This document shows, one piece after another, positions 53,237 to 62,076 of a DNA stretch of 64,000 bases. Below the pieces are notes generated by a model, which had not been told where the DNA came from, searched no databases, and saw nothing but the letters and a program-made list of their open reading frames with translations. Positions within the stretch are counted from its first letter, which is position 1, and each line of letters opens with the position of its first letter. The stretch comes from Tissierella praeacuta_A (GTDB taxonomy: Bacteria; Bacillota; Clostridia; Tissierellales; Tissierellaceae), in the NCBI RefSeq assembly GCF_040396155.1, contig NZ_JBEBOY010000016.1, positions 10,702 to 74,701 on the forward strand, read 5' to 3'. Position numbers and translations under genes: made by a program.

Positions 53237-54109
53237 CTATTTATTACCATCACAAATAGCTTGTTCAGCAAAGGCTACTTTACTACCGCCTTTCTTATCA
53301 GTTTTTTGGATAAACTCCAATAATTCTTCGTCACCTTGGTTTTTAACTTCACCATTTAGAGCAGTCCTTAAGATATCTGATAATTCATTTGTATATTGGT
53401 GGTATCTCTCATTTTTTCTATCTCTAGGTCTAGGAAGTTCGATTTTGATATCGGCTAATATCTTTCCTCTATCTCTAGACATAACAATAACTCTATCACT
53501 TAAATAAATAGCTTCATCAACATCATGAGTAACCATAAGAGCAGTTTTTTTACTTTCCTGTAACATGGCTTCTAACTGCTCTTGAAGCATTTGACGCATC
53601 TGAAAATCAATCGCACCTAAAGGCTCGTCCATCAATAAAACTTTAGGATCACATGCAAGGGCCCTAAGCAAAGCAACCCTTTGCTTCATACCACCAGATA
53701 TCTCATGAATATAATAATTTGCATATTCTTCAAGATGTGCCATCTCCAATAATTCTTTAAGTCTTTGTTCACGTTCTTTTTTTGATATTCCTTGTATTTT
53801 CATCGGATACATAATATTTTCTCTAACCTTCATCCATGGAAAAAGTGCATAGTTTTGGAATACAAAAGCTCTATCTGGTCCTGGTTTATTCACTTCTTTA
53901 CCATTAATAGAAATAGTTCCATTCTCATGTTTCAAAAAACCTGCTATGATATTTAGAGTCGTCGTTTTTCCACAACCTGATGGTCCCAACAAGGAAACAA
54001 ATTCCCCTTCTTCTACATCGAAAGAGATATCTTCTAATACAATATTCATTGATTTCTTATCTCTTCTATTTGAAAAAACTTTAGTAATCCCTTGTACTGA
54101 TATTGACAT
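53237..54109 (-). CDS. saoA: ABC transporter ATP-binding protein (SsuB/TauB type)
   Basis: 290 residues: Walker A GPSGCGKTT near residue 43, Q-loop FVFQNYALFPWM, signature SGGMKQRVALLRAL near 138, Walker B VLLMDEPLGAID, and switch His in MVTHDVDEA. ATG after AAGGTGAAGAC. It lies between the binding-protein and permease genes (saoB-saoA-saoP order), 13 bp after saoB. Provides energy for the SaoP channel; whether this imports or otherwise moves the ligand is not visible. Confidence 0.9.
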   Translation of the reverse strand: MSISVQGITKVFSNRRDKKSMNIVLEDISFDVEEGEFVSLLGPSGCGKTTTLNIIAGFLKHENGTISINGKEVNKPGPDRAFVFQNYALFPWMKVRENIMYPMKIQGISKKEREQRLKELLEMAHLEEYANYYIHEISGGMKQRVALLRALACDPKVLLMDEPLGAIDFQMRQMLQEQLEAMLQESKKTALMVTHDVDEAIYLSDRVIVMSRDRGKILADIKIELPRPRDRKNERYHQYTNELSDILRTALNGEVKNQGDEELLEFIQKTDKKGGSKVAFAEQAICDGNK

Positions 54110-54122
54110 GTCTTCACCTTTC

Positions 54123-54926
54123 CTATTCTAAACTTAAAAATTTAATTCTTATATTATCCGACAAATTTTCTGTCATACTTATATATTCTTCAAACTTTTC
54201 CTTTTTGTTCAGCTCTTCTATTGTCTTGTTATATGCCATTAGAAAATCTTCAAATACCTTAGTATTTATAATATCTTTTCTAACAACTAAGCTATAAGAG
54301 ATATAATCATCCTTTGAAAGAGGGATAAAATTAAACTCCGGCAGAAGTGCAGCCTTAGTTATATCTAATACTGCTCCATCTATTTGACCACCTTCTAATG
54401 AATATGGTAAAGAAACAGGTGACATCTCAACAACATCTTGTACCTGTTTATAGCTTTCTTTAGCGATTTTGTTCAAATGCTCTCTCTTATATCCAATTCC
54501 AAGTTTATTGACATTATCTAAATCTTTCATATAACCAATAACTTCAGCATTCATGATAACTGGACCATAAATTTCAAACTCATCATTAGCTTGTACTAAG
54601 TGTAAAGCCATATGATTACAATAAAAAGCCATATCAATTTCTTCTGAGCTCAAGGCCCATTGTGCTGTATTACTTCAGCAATCTTTAAATGTAAAATCAT
54701 AGAGAGTATCTTTATTTTCCTCTTCATTATCCATACTATTTACATTAATATCTTTATTTGTTTTAATGATTTGTTTAAGAAGTACACCAGTTATATCATC
54801 TCCAACTCCAATTCTTAATCCTATACTTATCTCTTTACCTTCTTCTTTAGGCATAAAACGGGAAAGTCCTAATCCTAAAATCAATAGCAATAGGAAAAGA
54901 AAAATTGTTTTTTTAGTTGTATTCAT
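54123..54926 (-). CDS. saoB: ABC substrate-binding selenoprotein with Cys-Sec pair
   Basis: 267 residues formed by joining two reading frames across an in-frame TGA at 54675-54677. N-terminal membrane anchor (about 6-25), then an NMT1/SsuA-like fold beginning EISIGLRIGVGDDITGVLLKQ. The junction reads FTFKDC-U-SNTAQWALSSEEIDMAFYCNHM; both sides fit periplasmic binding proteins, in which this loop precedes the ligand-contact strand. The ATG at 54926 is preferred over the TTG at 54941. SECIS-like hairpin 16-30 nt after UGA. Cys83-Sec84 plus the Cys of FYC could grip a soft metal. Confidence 0.85.
54645..54659 (-). promoter_or_regulatory. Candidate SECIS element in saoB
   Basis: UGGGC-CUUGA-GCUCA, 5-bp stem (one G-U), loop 21-25 nt after the UGA. 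Folded by eye. Confidence 0.5.
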
Positions 54927-54941
54927 ACTATTCTCACTCAA

Positions 54942-55124
54942 TATTTAAATTTGACATACATTTAACTATATAGGTTAAATATATATCATGCTATATCAGA
55001 AATACTATATCAAACCTTTTCATCATATTAAATAAATATAGAAATATTTTATGTTGACATATATTGCTATAGAAAAACATAATCTGACATTTTAAGAAAT
55101 ATATATAATTGTCTTATAATAAAA
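54942..55124. other. Upstream region of saoB with an inverted repeat
   Basis: Very AT-rich. TTTAAC-TATATAG-GTTAAA at 54961-54979 is a clear dyad about 35 bp before the saoB start and could be an operator; it differs from the MerR palindrome. A loose promoter (TTGATA at 55008-55013, poor -10) is the only candidate. No gene seen. Confidence 0.35.
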
Positions 55125-55180
55125 ATATATAATAAAAGAGTCTAGAAATCGATTTCTAAACTCTTTTATTATATATTTTT
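55125..55180 (-). terminator. Terminator after the 2Fe-2S gene
   Basis: Long hairpin AATAAAAGAGT-TAGAAAT / ATTTCTA-ACTCTTTTATT with A and T runs, overlapping the last codons of the gene. Confidence 0.75.
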
Positions 55181-55623
55181 ATATTATTGTTATCCGAAAT
55201 AGCCTTCCTTATAGTTTCCAATATGTTTGGACCACAACATTTTCCTAATGGATTATTTAAGATACAGTTTCCATTTTCCATTGCTCCTGTTAGTCTATTA
55301 ATATCTTTTATATTCTTAGCCCCTTGGTTTACTACAGCATTTATTATTTGTTCTTCAGTTACTTTATTGCAATAACATATGTATTTAGGATTGGCGTCTT
55401 TTTTAAACCATATAGGTACTTTTATTTTTTTCTTATTAAAAATGCTCTTATTATCTAAGCTATAGTACACTACATTACAATTTTCATTCATACATAGATA
55501 ATAACTTTCCTCATTAGAAACTTCCTCAACAAATTTTTCTAATACTAAATGCTTTACAGTTATATTCTTTACCATTTCTCCTATTTCATGGCACATAGGA
55601 CATTCTTCTTTCACTATTTTCAC
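55156..55623 (-). CDS. Csac_0668/CopZ-like 2Fe-2S and zinc-binding protein
   Basis: 155 residues. An N-terminal zinc-ribbon-like part has CPMC (8-11 approximately) and CMNENC. The C-terminal BFD-like [2Fe-2S] part has YICYCNKVTEEQI and CILNNPLGKCCG. The layout matches the N-terminal domain of Archaeoglobus CopZ, and I recall an NCBI family 'Csac_0668 2Fe-2S cluster-binding (seleno)protein' whose members sometimes carry Sec; this copy uses Cys. GTG start. Its promoter is almost identical to the merR promoter, placing it in the same metal regulon. Confidence 0.82.
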   Translation of the reverse strand: MKIVKEECPMCHEIGEMVKNITVKHLVLEKFVEEVSNEESYYLCMNENCNVVYYSLDNKSIFNKKKIKVPIWFKKDANPKYICYCNKVTEEQIINAVVNQGAKNIKDINRLTGAMENGNCILNNPLGKCCGPNILETIRKAISDNNNIKIYNKRV

Positions 55624-55665
55624 TTTTTTATCAACTCCATTCTCATCATACTTTCCTATATCTTC

Positions 55666-55697
55666 ATTATAAACATTAAAGTCAACTTTAATGTCAA
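55666..55697 (-). promoter_or_regulatory. Second MerR-type promoter/operator
   Basis: TTGACA (55692-55697) and TATAAT (55666-55671), 20-bp spacer, with 10-bp arms ACATTAAAGT / ACTTTAATGT at 55673-55694. Same architecture and nearly the same sequence as the site before merR. Confidence 0.9.
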
Positions 55698-55705
55698 GAA
55701 AAGTA

Positions 55706-55737
55706 AAAAGCTAGAAATCAATTTCTAGCTTTCTTAT
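55706..55737 (-). terminator. Terminator after the diguanylate cyclase gene
   Basis: Hairpin AAAGCTAGAAAT / ATTTCTAGCTTT with T run on the minus strand. Confidence 0.75.
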
Positions 55738-55741
55738 TTCA

Positions 55742-56644
55742 TTAACCTTTCCACACAGATACTCTGTTTCTTCCATATCTTTTCGATAAATAAAGTGCAG
55801 AATCTGCGTAATTAAAAAATTCATTTATATTTATTCCATCCTTTGGTACTATACTTGTTACACCAATACTTGCAGTTTGAAATTTTCCTATTGGTGAATA
55901 TTTATGTTCTATTTTTGCGTCATTTATAGCTGTTAAAATACTATTTCCCGCTTCCTCTGCTTGGCTAATATCTAACTCTGGAAGTAAAATTACAAACTCA
56001 TCTCCACCATATCTACATACATAGCCTCCATGTTTAGACGATTCCTTTTCCAAAATCTTCCCTATATTTTTTAACATACTATCTCCTGCAGAATGTCCAT
56101 AATTATCATTAAATTCTTTGAAATAATCTAAGTCTATAAACATCAATGACATACTTTGTCCATATCTTTTTGCCCTCTCCCATAATTCTACAAATATTTG
56201 ATTAAATTTCCTTCTATTGAATACATGTGTAAGATCATCTATTCCAGAAAGATGGGTTTCTTTTTTAAGTTCATTATGTACTTTTCTCATATACCAGTAC
56301 AGGGAAAAGGAAAGTAATCCAATCATTAAATTTACTAATATATAAATTGTTATTAATTTATTATATTTATCCCTTATTTTTTCCATTCCTCTACTTATTT
56401 CTGTTTCCAATAACTGTCTGTAAGCAAATGTTTTTAGATGCAAATGCTCATCATCGTTTAATTTCATGTCATTAGCAAAATATGTGGCTAAAATTATGGC
56501 ATTATTGCTTACTTCATTCTTCATATAAGAAAGCTCATAGTTGGAATAAATGATTAGAACTATAAATATAAAAAACCATAATGCTAAAAGAATCTTAAAA
56601 TATGTTCTGACATTATCATATCTTTTTAATCTAAATTCTTCCAT
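55742..56644 (-). CDS. Membrane GGDEF diguanylate cyclase
   Basis: About 300 residues. Two transmembrane helices (about 16-35 and 95-118) flank a short extracytoplasmic region, followed by a GGDEF domain: HVFNRRKFNQIF, and the active site YGGDEFVILLPE near residue 225. It should make c-di-GMP in response to an outside signal. An RxxD inhibitory site is not obvious (ELDISQAEEAG follows). The ATG at 56644 is preferred, since longer frames lack a good ribosome binding site. Confidence 0.9.
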   Translation of the reverse strand: MEEFRLKRYDNVRTYFKILLALWFFIFIVLIIYSNYELSYMKNEVSNNAIILATYFANDMKLNDDEHLHLKTFAYRQLLETEISRGMEKIRDKYNKLITIYILVNLMIGLLSFSLYWYMRKVHNELKKETHLSGIDDLTHVFNRRKFNQIFVELWERAKRYGQSMSLMFIDLDYFKEFNDNYGHSAGDSMLKNIGKILEKESSKHGGYVCRYGGDEFVILLPELDISQAEEAGNSILTAINDAKIEHKYSPIGKFQTASIGVTSIVPKDGININEFFNYADSALYLSKRYGRNRVSVWKG

Positions 56645-56854
56645 AAATCCACTCATCACCTTTAAACATATTAGATATAAGGGGTATTTCAATTATACCA
56701 TATATTGGGTATTTAGTCCTATTTTTTATTTATTTTTATACTAATCTGAATTCATTGTCAAATAATTTTTAAGAATTATTTATTTTTTTACCATAAGATA
56801 CTACTTATGCTATAATTAAGTAGACAGTTCAAGTTACGGCAGGTGGAAAATATA

Positions 56855-58375
56855 ATGGAAAGTATAATGAAAAGAAAAGCAGCAATGAAAAAATCAACAC
56901 TTTATATTATTTATTTTGGTATAGCTACTAAATTTTTGTCCTTTATAAAAGGAGTACTTACAGCATCAAAGATAGGTACTAATTATGAAATGGACTCTTA
57001 TTTATTAGCATTTAGTACAATCATGTTCTTCACAGGAATTATAAGTGATGGAATAATTATTGCAGTTATACCTTTGTTACAAGAAATACAAGAAAGACAT
57101 GGAATAGAAGGGAAAATAGATTATACAAATAATTTAATAAATATTACATTAATCTTTTCTTTTATTCTCATTTTATCAGGATTTATAGGTGCACCTATAA
57201 TTATTAAAATATTTGGTCCGGGATTTAAAGGTCAGAGATTAAATAATACAATTCAATTATTTAGAATAGGACTTCCAATTATATCATTATCTTGGCTAAA
57301 TGCTATATTAGGTGGATTTTTACAATCAGTACATGCTTTTAAGGGTGGTCCTAAGGGAAGATTTACAAGTGGAATTATATATATAATTTACTTATTATTC
57401 TTTGCAGACTCCTTTGGTCTAAAGGGATTTATGATAGCAGGTATTATATGTGGTATTATTCAAGTATATCTATTTAAAAACTCACTTAAAACAAATAAAT
57501 TTAAATATAGATGGAACCTTAATTTAAAAGATAGATATATAAAGAAAATGAGGGATTATCTAATTCCAATAATTGCTGGAGTCGGGATTAACGAATTAAA
57601 TATTTCTATTGACAATGCAGTGGCCTCTACTCTTCCTATAGGTAGTATTGCAGAATTAAATTATGCAAACGAAATAATGGAACTATTCTTAGGGGTGTTT
57701 ATTACTGCCATAATCACAGTTATCTTTCCAGCCCTATCAGAAGACTATAACAGAAATAATGAGGAAGATTTTAAAAATAAAATGCGTCATGGAATGAATT
57801 TACTTCTAATTATATCAATCCCTGTATCTATTATATTAGTAATTTTAGCCAATCCAATAGTGAAAATAGTTTTTCAAAGAGGTAAATTTGATATAAGCTC
57901 ATCAATAATGACATCGAAAGTATTAGCATACTATGCATGTGGGTTAGTAGCTATGGCCATTATTCCATTTATCACAAGAATATATTATTCAACTCAGGAT
58001 ATGAAAACTCCTGTATTCATTAGTTTAGTTGCATTATTTATAAATGGTGTCTTAAACCTATTGCTTTCTCAAATTATGGGAATTAGTGGGATTGCATTAG
58101 GTACAAGTATTTCCATTATATTTGCTTTAATATATGGAATATTTGATTTGAATCAAAAAATGAATATTATAGAAACGCATAATTTAAAGGATGTTCTACG
58201 AAAAATTAGTGTTGCCGCTTTAGCCATATCAGGGGCTATATTCATCACTCACACCATAGTTTCAACATTATTAAATGACTTATTTTTAAATAATATAATA
58301 GACGTAGTGTTATCTGTTATTATTGGAATATCTGCATATTATAAAATATGTAAAAAATTAGACGTAAAAGTATAG
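56855..58375 (+). CDS. murJ: MurJ-type lipid flippase (MVF family)
   Basis: 506 residues from the ATG at 56855 (GGCAGGTGG upstream; a GTG 12 bp earlier is less likely). Fourteen hydrophobic helices, with the family patterns IKGVLTASKIGTNYEMDSYL and ADGIIIAVIPLL-like in the first half and IVFQRGKFD near residue 340. MurJ flips lipid II; in Gram-positive cells relatives also flip other polyprenyl-linked saccharides, so substrate is open. Monocistronic. Confidence 0.85.
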   Translation: MESIMKRKAAMKKSTLYIIYFGIATKFLSFIKGVLTASKIGTNYEMDSYLLAFSTIMFFTGIISDGIIIAVIPLLQEIQERHGIEGKIDYTNNLINITLIFSFILILSGFIGAPIIIKIFGPGFKGQRLNNTIQLFRIGLPIISLSWLNAILGGFLQSVHAFKGGPKGRFTSGIIYIIYLLFFADSFGLKGFMIAGIICGIIQVYLFKNSLKTNKFKYRWNLNLKDRYIKKMRDYLIPIIAGVGINELNISIDNAVASTLPIGSIAELNYANEIMELFLGVFITAIITVIFPALSEDYNRNNEEDFKNKMRHGMNLLLIISIPVSIILVILANPIVKIVFQRGKFDISSSIMTSKVLAYYACGLVAMAIIPFITRIYYSTQDMKTPVFISLVALFINGVLNLLLSQIMGISGIALGTSISIIFALIYGIFDLNQKMNIIETHNLKDVLRKISVAALAISGAIFITHTIVSTLLNDLFLNNIIDVVLSVIIGISAYYKICKKLDVKV

Positions 58376-58378
58376 AAG

Positions 58379-58415
58379 TTAAGACGATCTTTTAATAATC
58401 GTCTCAACTTCTATA
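58379..58415. terminator. Bidirectional terminator after murJ
   Basis: Arms AAGTTAAGACGAT / ATCGTCT-CAACTT; shared by murJ and the methyltransferase operon. Confidence 0.7.
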
Positions 58416-59276
58416 TTATTTAATTCTACAATTAATAATTTCATTATTAAATTTGTTCAGTTTTAAACACCAATGACCAATAAATTTTATATCTTCTCTT
58501 TCACTCTTTATAGCATGGATCATCTTGAAATAATCCTTACCTTCCACCTTTATTTTCTCACTTTCTAAAAGCCCTATAGCCTCAAGAGATGTAGAAGTTT
58601 TACCACAAAGATGAACTATAGTATTTCCCATTTGATTTTCAATTTTTTTCAATATATTGTACGCAGTCCTTCCAGATAGTTCCTTATAAATCTTAGGTCC
58701 CACTATATCTATAGTGCCTGCTGGATCAGCAAAAGAAATAATATTTGCTCCTTGTTTAATTCCTTCAAGTATATATTCGACTATAGTGTTCTCAATTACT
58801 TCCAATAATGAATCTATTTTATCCCTTTCTTTTCTAACAGACTTATAAAATAATTGACTATCCATAATTGATGTAGCAATACTTATTGGACCAGTAACAT
58901 CAAGGACTACATCTTCTCCATTTTTCTTTAAGATGTCTATTGCCTTTAAAACCTCAGCAATTCTTCCTTTATTTAAATCAACTTTCGATATATCTTCAAT
59001 TAGACTTATATTATCAATTTTATATTTTCCAATTCTATTTCCTAATTTCTCATTAAAAATTACTTCCGACCCGAAAGCCTCTGCCTCTACAGTATGACAA
59101 AATGGTAATTTACAATATTCTTTTTTATTTTCTTCTTTCAATAGTCTTGATAGTGAAGCCATATTAGAAGCATTCTTATTTATATCTTCATAAGATATAT
59201 TTAACTGTTGTAAAATCTCATCAGGTATTACGTCTACTTCATTTCCTGTACATTTAAAAATCTTTGTAACTTCCAT
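58416..59276 (-). CDS. MtaA/UroD-type corrinoid methyltransferase, short form
   Basis: 286 residues of the uroporphyrinogen-decarboxylase-like methyltransferase fold. Recognisable parts: CHTVEAEAFGSE (near 57), LDVTGPISIATSIMDSQLFYK (near 123), SFADPAGTIDIVGPKIY, and the zinc motif VHLCGKTSTSLE (near 218). The usual final SPACGLG is replaced by an INC ending, and it is about 45 residues shorter than the homologue at 61016, so the third zinc ligand may differ. Last gene of the corrinoid cluster. Confidence 0.82.
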   Translation of the reverse strand: MEVTKIFKCTGNEVDVIPDEILQQLNISYEDINKNASNMASLSRLLKEENKKEYCKLPFCHTVEAEAFGSEVIFNEKLGNRIGKYKIDNISLIEDISKVDLNKGRIAEVLKAIDILKKNGEDVVLDVTGPISIATSIMDSQLFYKSVRKERDKIDSLLEVIENTIVEYILEGIKQGANIISFADPAGTIDIVGPKIYKELSGRTAYNILKKIENQMGNTIVHLCGKTSTSLEAIGLLESEKIKVEGKDYFKMIHAIKSEREDIKFIGHWCLKLNKFNNEIINCRIK

Positions 59277-59288
59277 ATAATCACCTTT

Positions 59289-61016
59289 CTAAAAATTTAA
59301 TTGAGATACAAAAACATCTTGGAAATTTTCTTTAAGAGACAATTCCAATACTTCCATATTATCCTTAATCCTATATACATTTTCAAAACATTCTTTATTA
59401 ATTAAGGCCAACCTTGCTCCCTCCAAAGACGTATTCCCTAAGAAGCTTATTTCTCCATTAAATCCTCTTGGAATAAGTCCTATTATCTTTATATTATGAG
59501 GATTAACATGATATCCAAATGCACCGGCAATATATACCCTTGATATTTCTTCTATCTTTAGATCTATTTCTTCTAGCATTAAAATTACACCGGCAGCTAT
59601 GGCTCCCTTTGCCAACTGAATCTGCCTTATATCCTTTTGGGAAATATATATATTTTCTGTTATATAAAATTTTTTATCTACTAATCTATTTTCGAGTTTA
59701 GAATCTAAATTTTTATTCCATCTTCCAGACTTTAATAGGATATTTCTTTTCACTAATGCTCCAGCTATATCTATAAGTCCGCTTCCGCAGATTCCTAAAG
59801 GTTTCTCATTTCCTATGGTAGTATAACTAATGTTAAAATCTCCATCTATATCAAATGTTTCAATTGCTCCTTTTTCTGCACGGCATCCACATTCAATATT
59901 CATTCCCTCTAAGGCAGGACCTGCAGCAGTAGATGTAGATATTATCTTACCGTTCTTTAGCACTGCCATTTCACCATTAGTGCCAATGTCTATAAATAAA
60001 GCTTCATTATTATTTTGAAAATCTGATGCCATAATCCCAGATACTATATCTCCTCCTACATAAGAAGATGATGATGGAATTATACTAAGTATAGATTCAT
60101 CATTAGCTTCAATGGATATATCCTTCGCTTTAAGGGACTTTGGGCTTAAAAATATTGACCTATATGGAGCTTTAGCTAATGAACTTGGATTAACTCCCAA
60201 TAAAAGATGAAGCATAGTAGTATTGGCTGCAATTATGATATGATAAATATCATCTATATTATAAAGAGCTTCTGCTAATCTTTTTATTGAATTATTTATT
60301 TCATTTACTATTAATTCCTGAAGCTTAATAGCCCCAGATGGATTCTCCATACAATATGTAATCCTAGTTAACACATCTCCTCCATATTGAGTCTGAGGAT
60401 TTAGTGATGATAGTTTTTCTATTATTTCTCCATTAGCTAAATCCATTAAATAATAGGAAATCCCTGTAGTCCCAATATCTATTGCTATTCCTAGAATATT
60501 TTTTTTATGGATGCTGATATCTAATAATTTGTTATCAAATACTACCCCCCATATTTCTCTAGGATTAGTTTCTTCTATCATACTGATTTTTCTATATAAT
60601 TTTACTGAATCAAAATCATATCCTAAATAATCAGCATATGGAGCAGAATCATTTTTATGAATATCTGGAAGCTTTTTAATTTTAATAGGGCTATCTACGG
60701 AAACATCAATACTAACCCCCCTATTTATGGTCTTTAATATTTTTTCATTTTTTTCAATGAGTTCTACTTCTGTTTCTCCAAGAACTATTGTCATACAGGA
60801 CAGTCTTTCAGATTTTTTTTCATCAATGATTCTTTTCTCTCTATCGCTAGGTTCTGATAGTTGACCTTTTGCTATTACCTTACATTTACCACAAAACCCC
60901 ATACCATTGCATGGGGTTTCAATCTCTAATTTAGCTTCTCTAATGGCATTTAATAAAACTGTGCCTTTTTCTACTTCAATATTTATATTTTCCTTAATAA
61001 ATTTAACTATAGGCAT
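59289..61016 (-). CDS. RACo/RamA-like corrinoid reductive activator
   Basis: 575 residues. An N-terminal 2Fe-2S ferredoxin domain (CNGMGFCGKC and a later Cys in RLSCMT, residues about 36-75), a linker, and an ASKHA ATPase domain (GIAIDIGTTGISYYLMDL near 165; ALFIDIGTNGEMAVLKNG; AGPALEGMNIECGCRAEKGAIE). RACo-type proteins use ATP to re-reduce cob(II)alamin in corrinoid methyl-transfer proteins. It overlaps the next gene upstream by 1 bp, so the two are co-translated. Confidence 0.9.
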   Translation of the reverse strand: MPIVKFIKENINIEVEKGTVLLNAIREAKLEIETPCNGMGFCGKCKVIAKGQLSEPSDREKRIIDEKKSERLSCMTIVLGETEVELIEKNEKILKTINRGVSIDVSVDSPIKIKKLPDIHKNDSAPYADYLGYDFDSVKLYRKISMIEETNPREIWGVVFDNKLLDISIHKKNILGIAIDIGTTGISYYLMDLANGEIIEKLSSLNPQTQYGGDVLTRITYCMENPSGAIKLQELIVNEINNSIKRLAEALYNIDDIYHIIIAANTTMLHLLLGVNPSSLAKAPYRSIFLSPKSLKAKDISIEANDESILSIIPSSSSYVGGDIVSGIMASDFQNNNEALFIDIGTNGEMAVLKNGKIISTSTAAGPALEGMNIECGCRAEKGAIETFDIDGDFNISYTTIGNEKPLGICGSGLIDIAGALVKRNILLKSGRWNKNLDSKLENRLVDKKFYITENIYISQKDIRQIQLAKGAIAAGVILMLEEIDLKIEEISRVYIAGAFGYHVNPHNIKIIGLIPRGFNGEISFLGNTSLEGARLALINKECFENVYRIKDNMEVLELSLKENFQDVFVSQLNF

Positions 61017-62014
61017 TATATACTTCCTTTCACATAGTCTGTCATAGCCCTAAGGTTTTCTATTGGAGTAGACATCCCTAACCCACATGCTGGAGATACA
61101 ATATCCACTCCAGAATCCATTGCATTCTTTGTAATTGAAACAATCTTATCCTTATGGCCATTCTGTAATAAAAGTGTGCTAACATTACCCATTAGTCTTG
61201 TATTTAATTTTGATTTGGCAAATCTCATATTTACTATAGAATCAAAACTAAGTGCTTGAACCTCTAAAGAGTTTAAGCTATCTATTATGGTGTTGGCATC
61301 TCCACATATATGAATTATCACAGGAGTATTTATCTCCTTCATTGATTTTAAAAACTCAATATACATGGGCATTGCAAATCTATCAAAATTCTTCTTACCT
61401 AATATTTCACCTGTTGCTGTAGGGTCTGAAATTGCAATAATATCAGCACCTGCTCTTACCATCTCTTTAGCATATTCTATAAGATAATTATTTATATATT
61501 CAATAAAAGTATATGCTTCATCAGGCTCTTTCCTTATCATTTTAAAAAGCTTAATAGGATCTACAACTGAAGTAGATGTACTTATTGGGCCAGTAATATT
61601 TCCAATTACTGGAACATCATTATTTTTCAATCTTTCAATTACTTTAATTACGGTTTCACTTCTTAAATTTTTAGAAATCTTTGGATTGAAATCTTTCATA
61701 ATATCTTCTAAACTAGATTGATTATATTCAAGTATCCTTGGCTCATTTAGCTTATCACCTTCACTAATAACCACACCAAATGGTTCTGATTCACATGTCA
61801 TACAAAATGGCACTCCGTAGTTTTCAAACCCTATGACTTCCCTTATCTTAGCAGCAGTAGCTACCATTGCATCTAAATCTGTATTATGATTAGCATCTAT
61901 TTCTTCTAAAAGCTCTGTAATAGCGGCATTCATCATGCCTCCTGGACATATAACAGGTGGTCTATCTATTTTTTCTCCATTTAAAACTTTCAACAGTCTT
62001 TCTTTTTCATTCAT
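61016..62014 (-). CDS. MtaA/CmuA family methyltransferase
   Basis: 332 residues, UroD-like TIM barrel, full length. Zinc site VIIHICGDANTIID (about 235) and SPACGLGMSTPIENLRAM near the end give His, Cys, Cys ligands. The N-terminal VICPGGMMNAAITELL matches methylcobamide:CoM methyltransferases. Clostridia have no CoM pathway of methanogens, so the acceptor may be tetrahydrofolate or another thiol. Partner of the corrinoid protein just upstream. Confidence 0.88.
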   Translation of the reverse strand: MNEKERLLKVLNGEKIDRPPVICPGGMMNAAITELLEEIDANHNTDLDAMVATAAKIREVIGFENYGVPFCMTCESEPFGVVISEGDKLNEPRILEYNQSSLEDIMKDFNPKISKNLRSETVIKVIERLKNNDVPVIGNITGPISTSTSVVDPIKLFKMIRKEPDEAYTFIEYINNYLIEYAKEMVRAGADIIAISDPTATGEILGKKNFDRFAMPMYIEFLKSMKEINTPVIIHICGDANTIIDSLNSLEVQALSFDSIVNMRFAKSKLNTRLMGNVSTLLLQNGHKDKIVSITKNAMDSGVDIVSPACGLGMSTPIENLRAMTDYVKGSI

Positions 62015-62076
62015 ATTCTATTCTCCTAATCTTCACTAAATAATAGTTCCTCAGTAATAGGAAGCTTACATATAGT

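Noticed and set aside
54645..54680. saoB as two separate genes or a pseudogene
   Set aside because: Both parts are in the same frame, only one TGA interrupts them, and the joint protein has normal binding-protein order.
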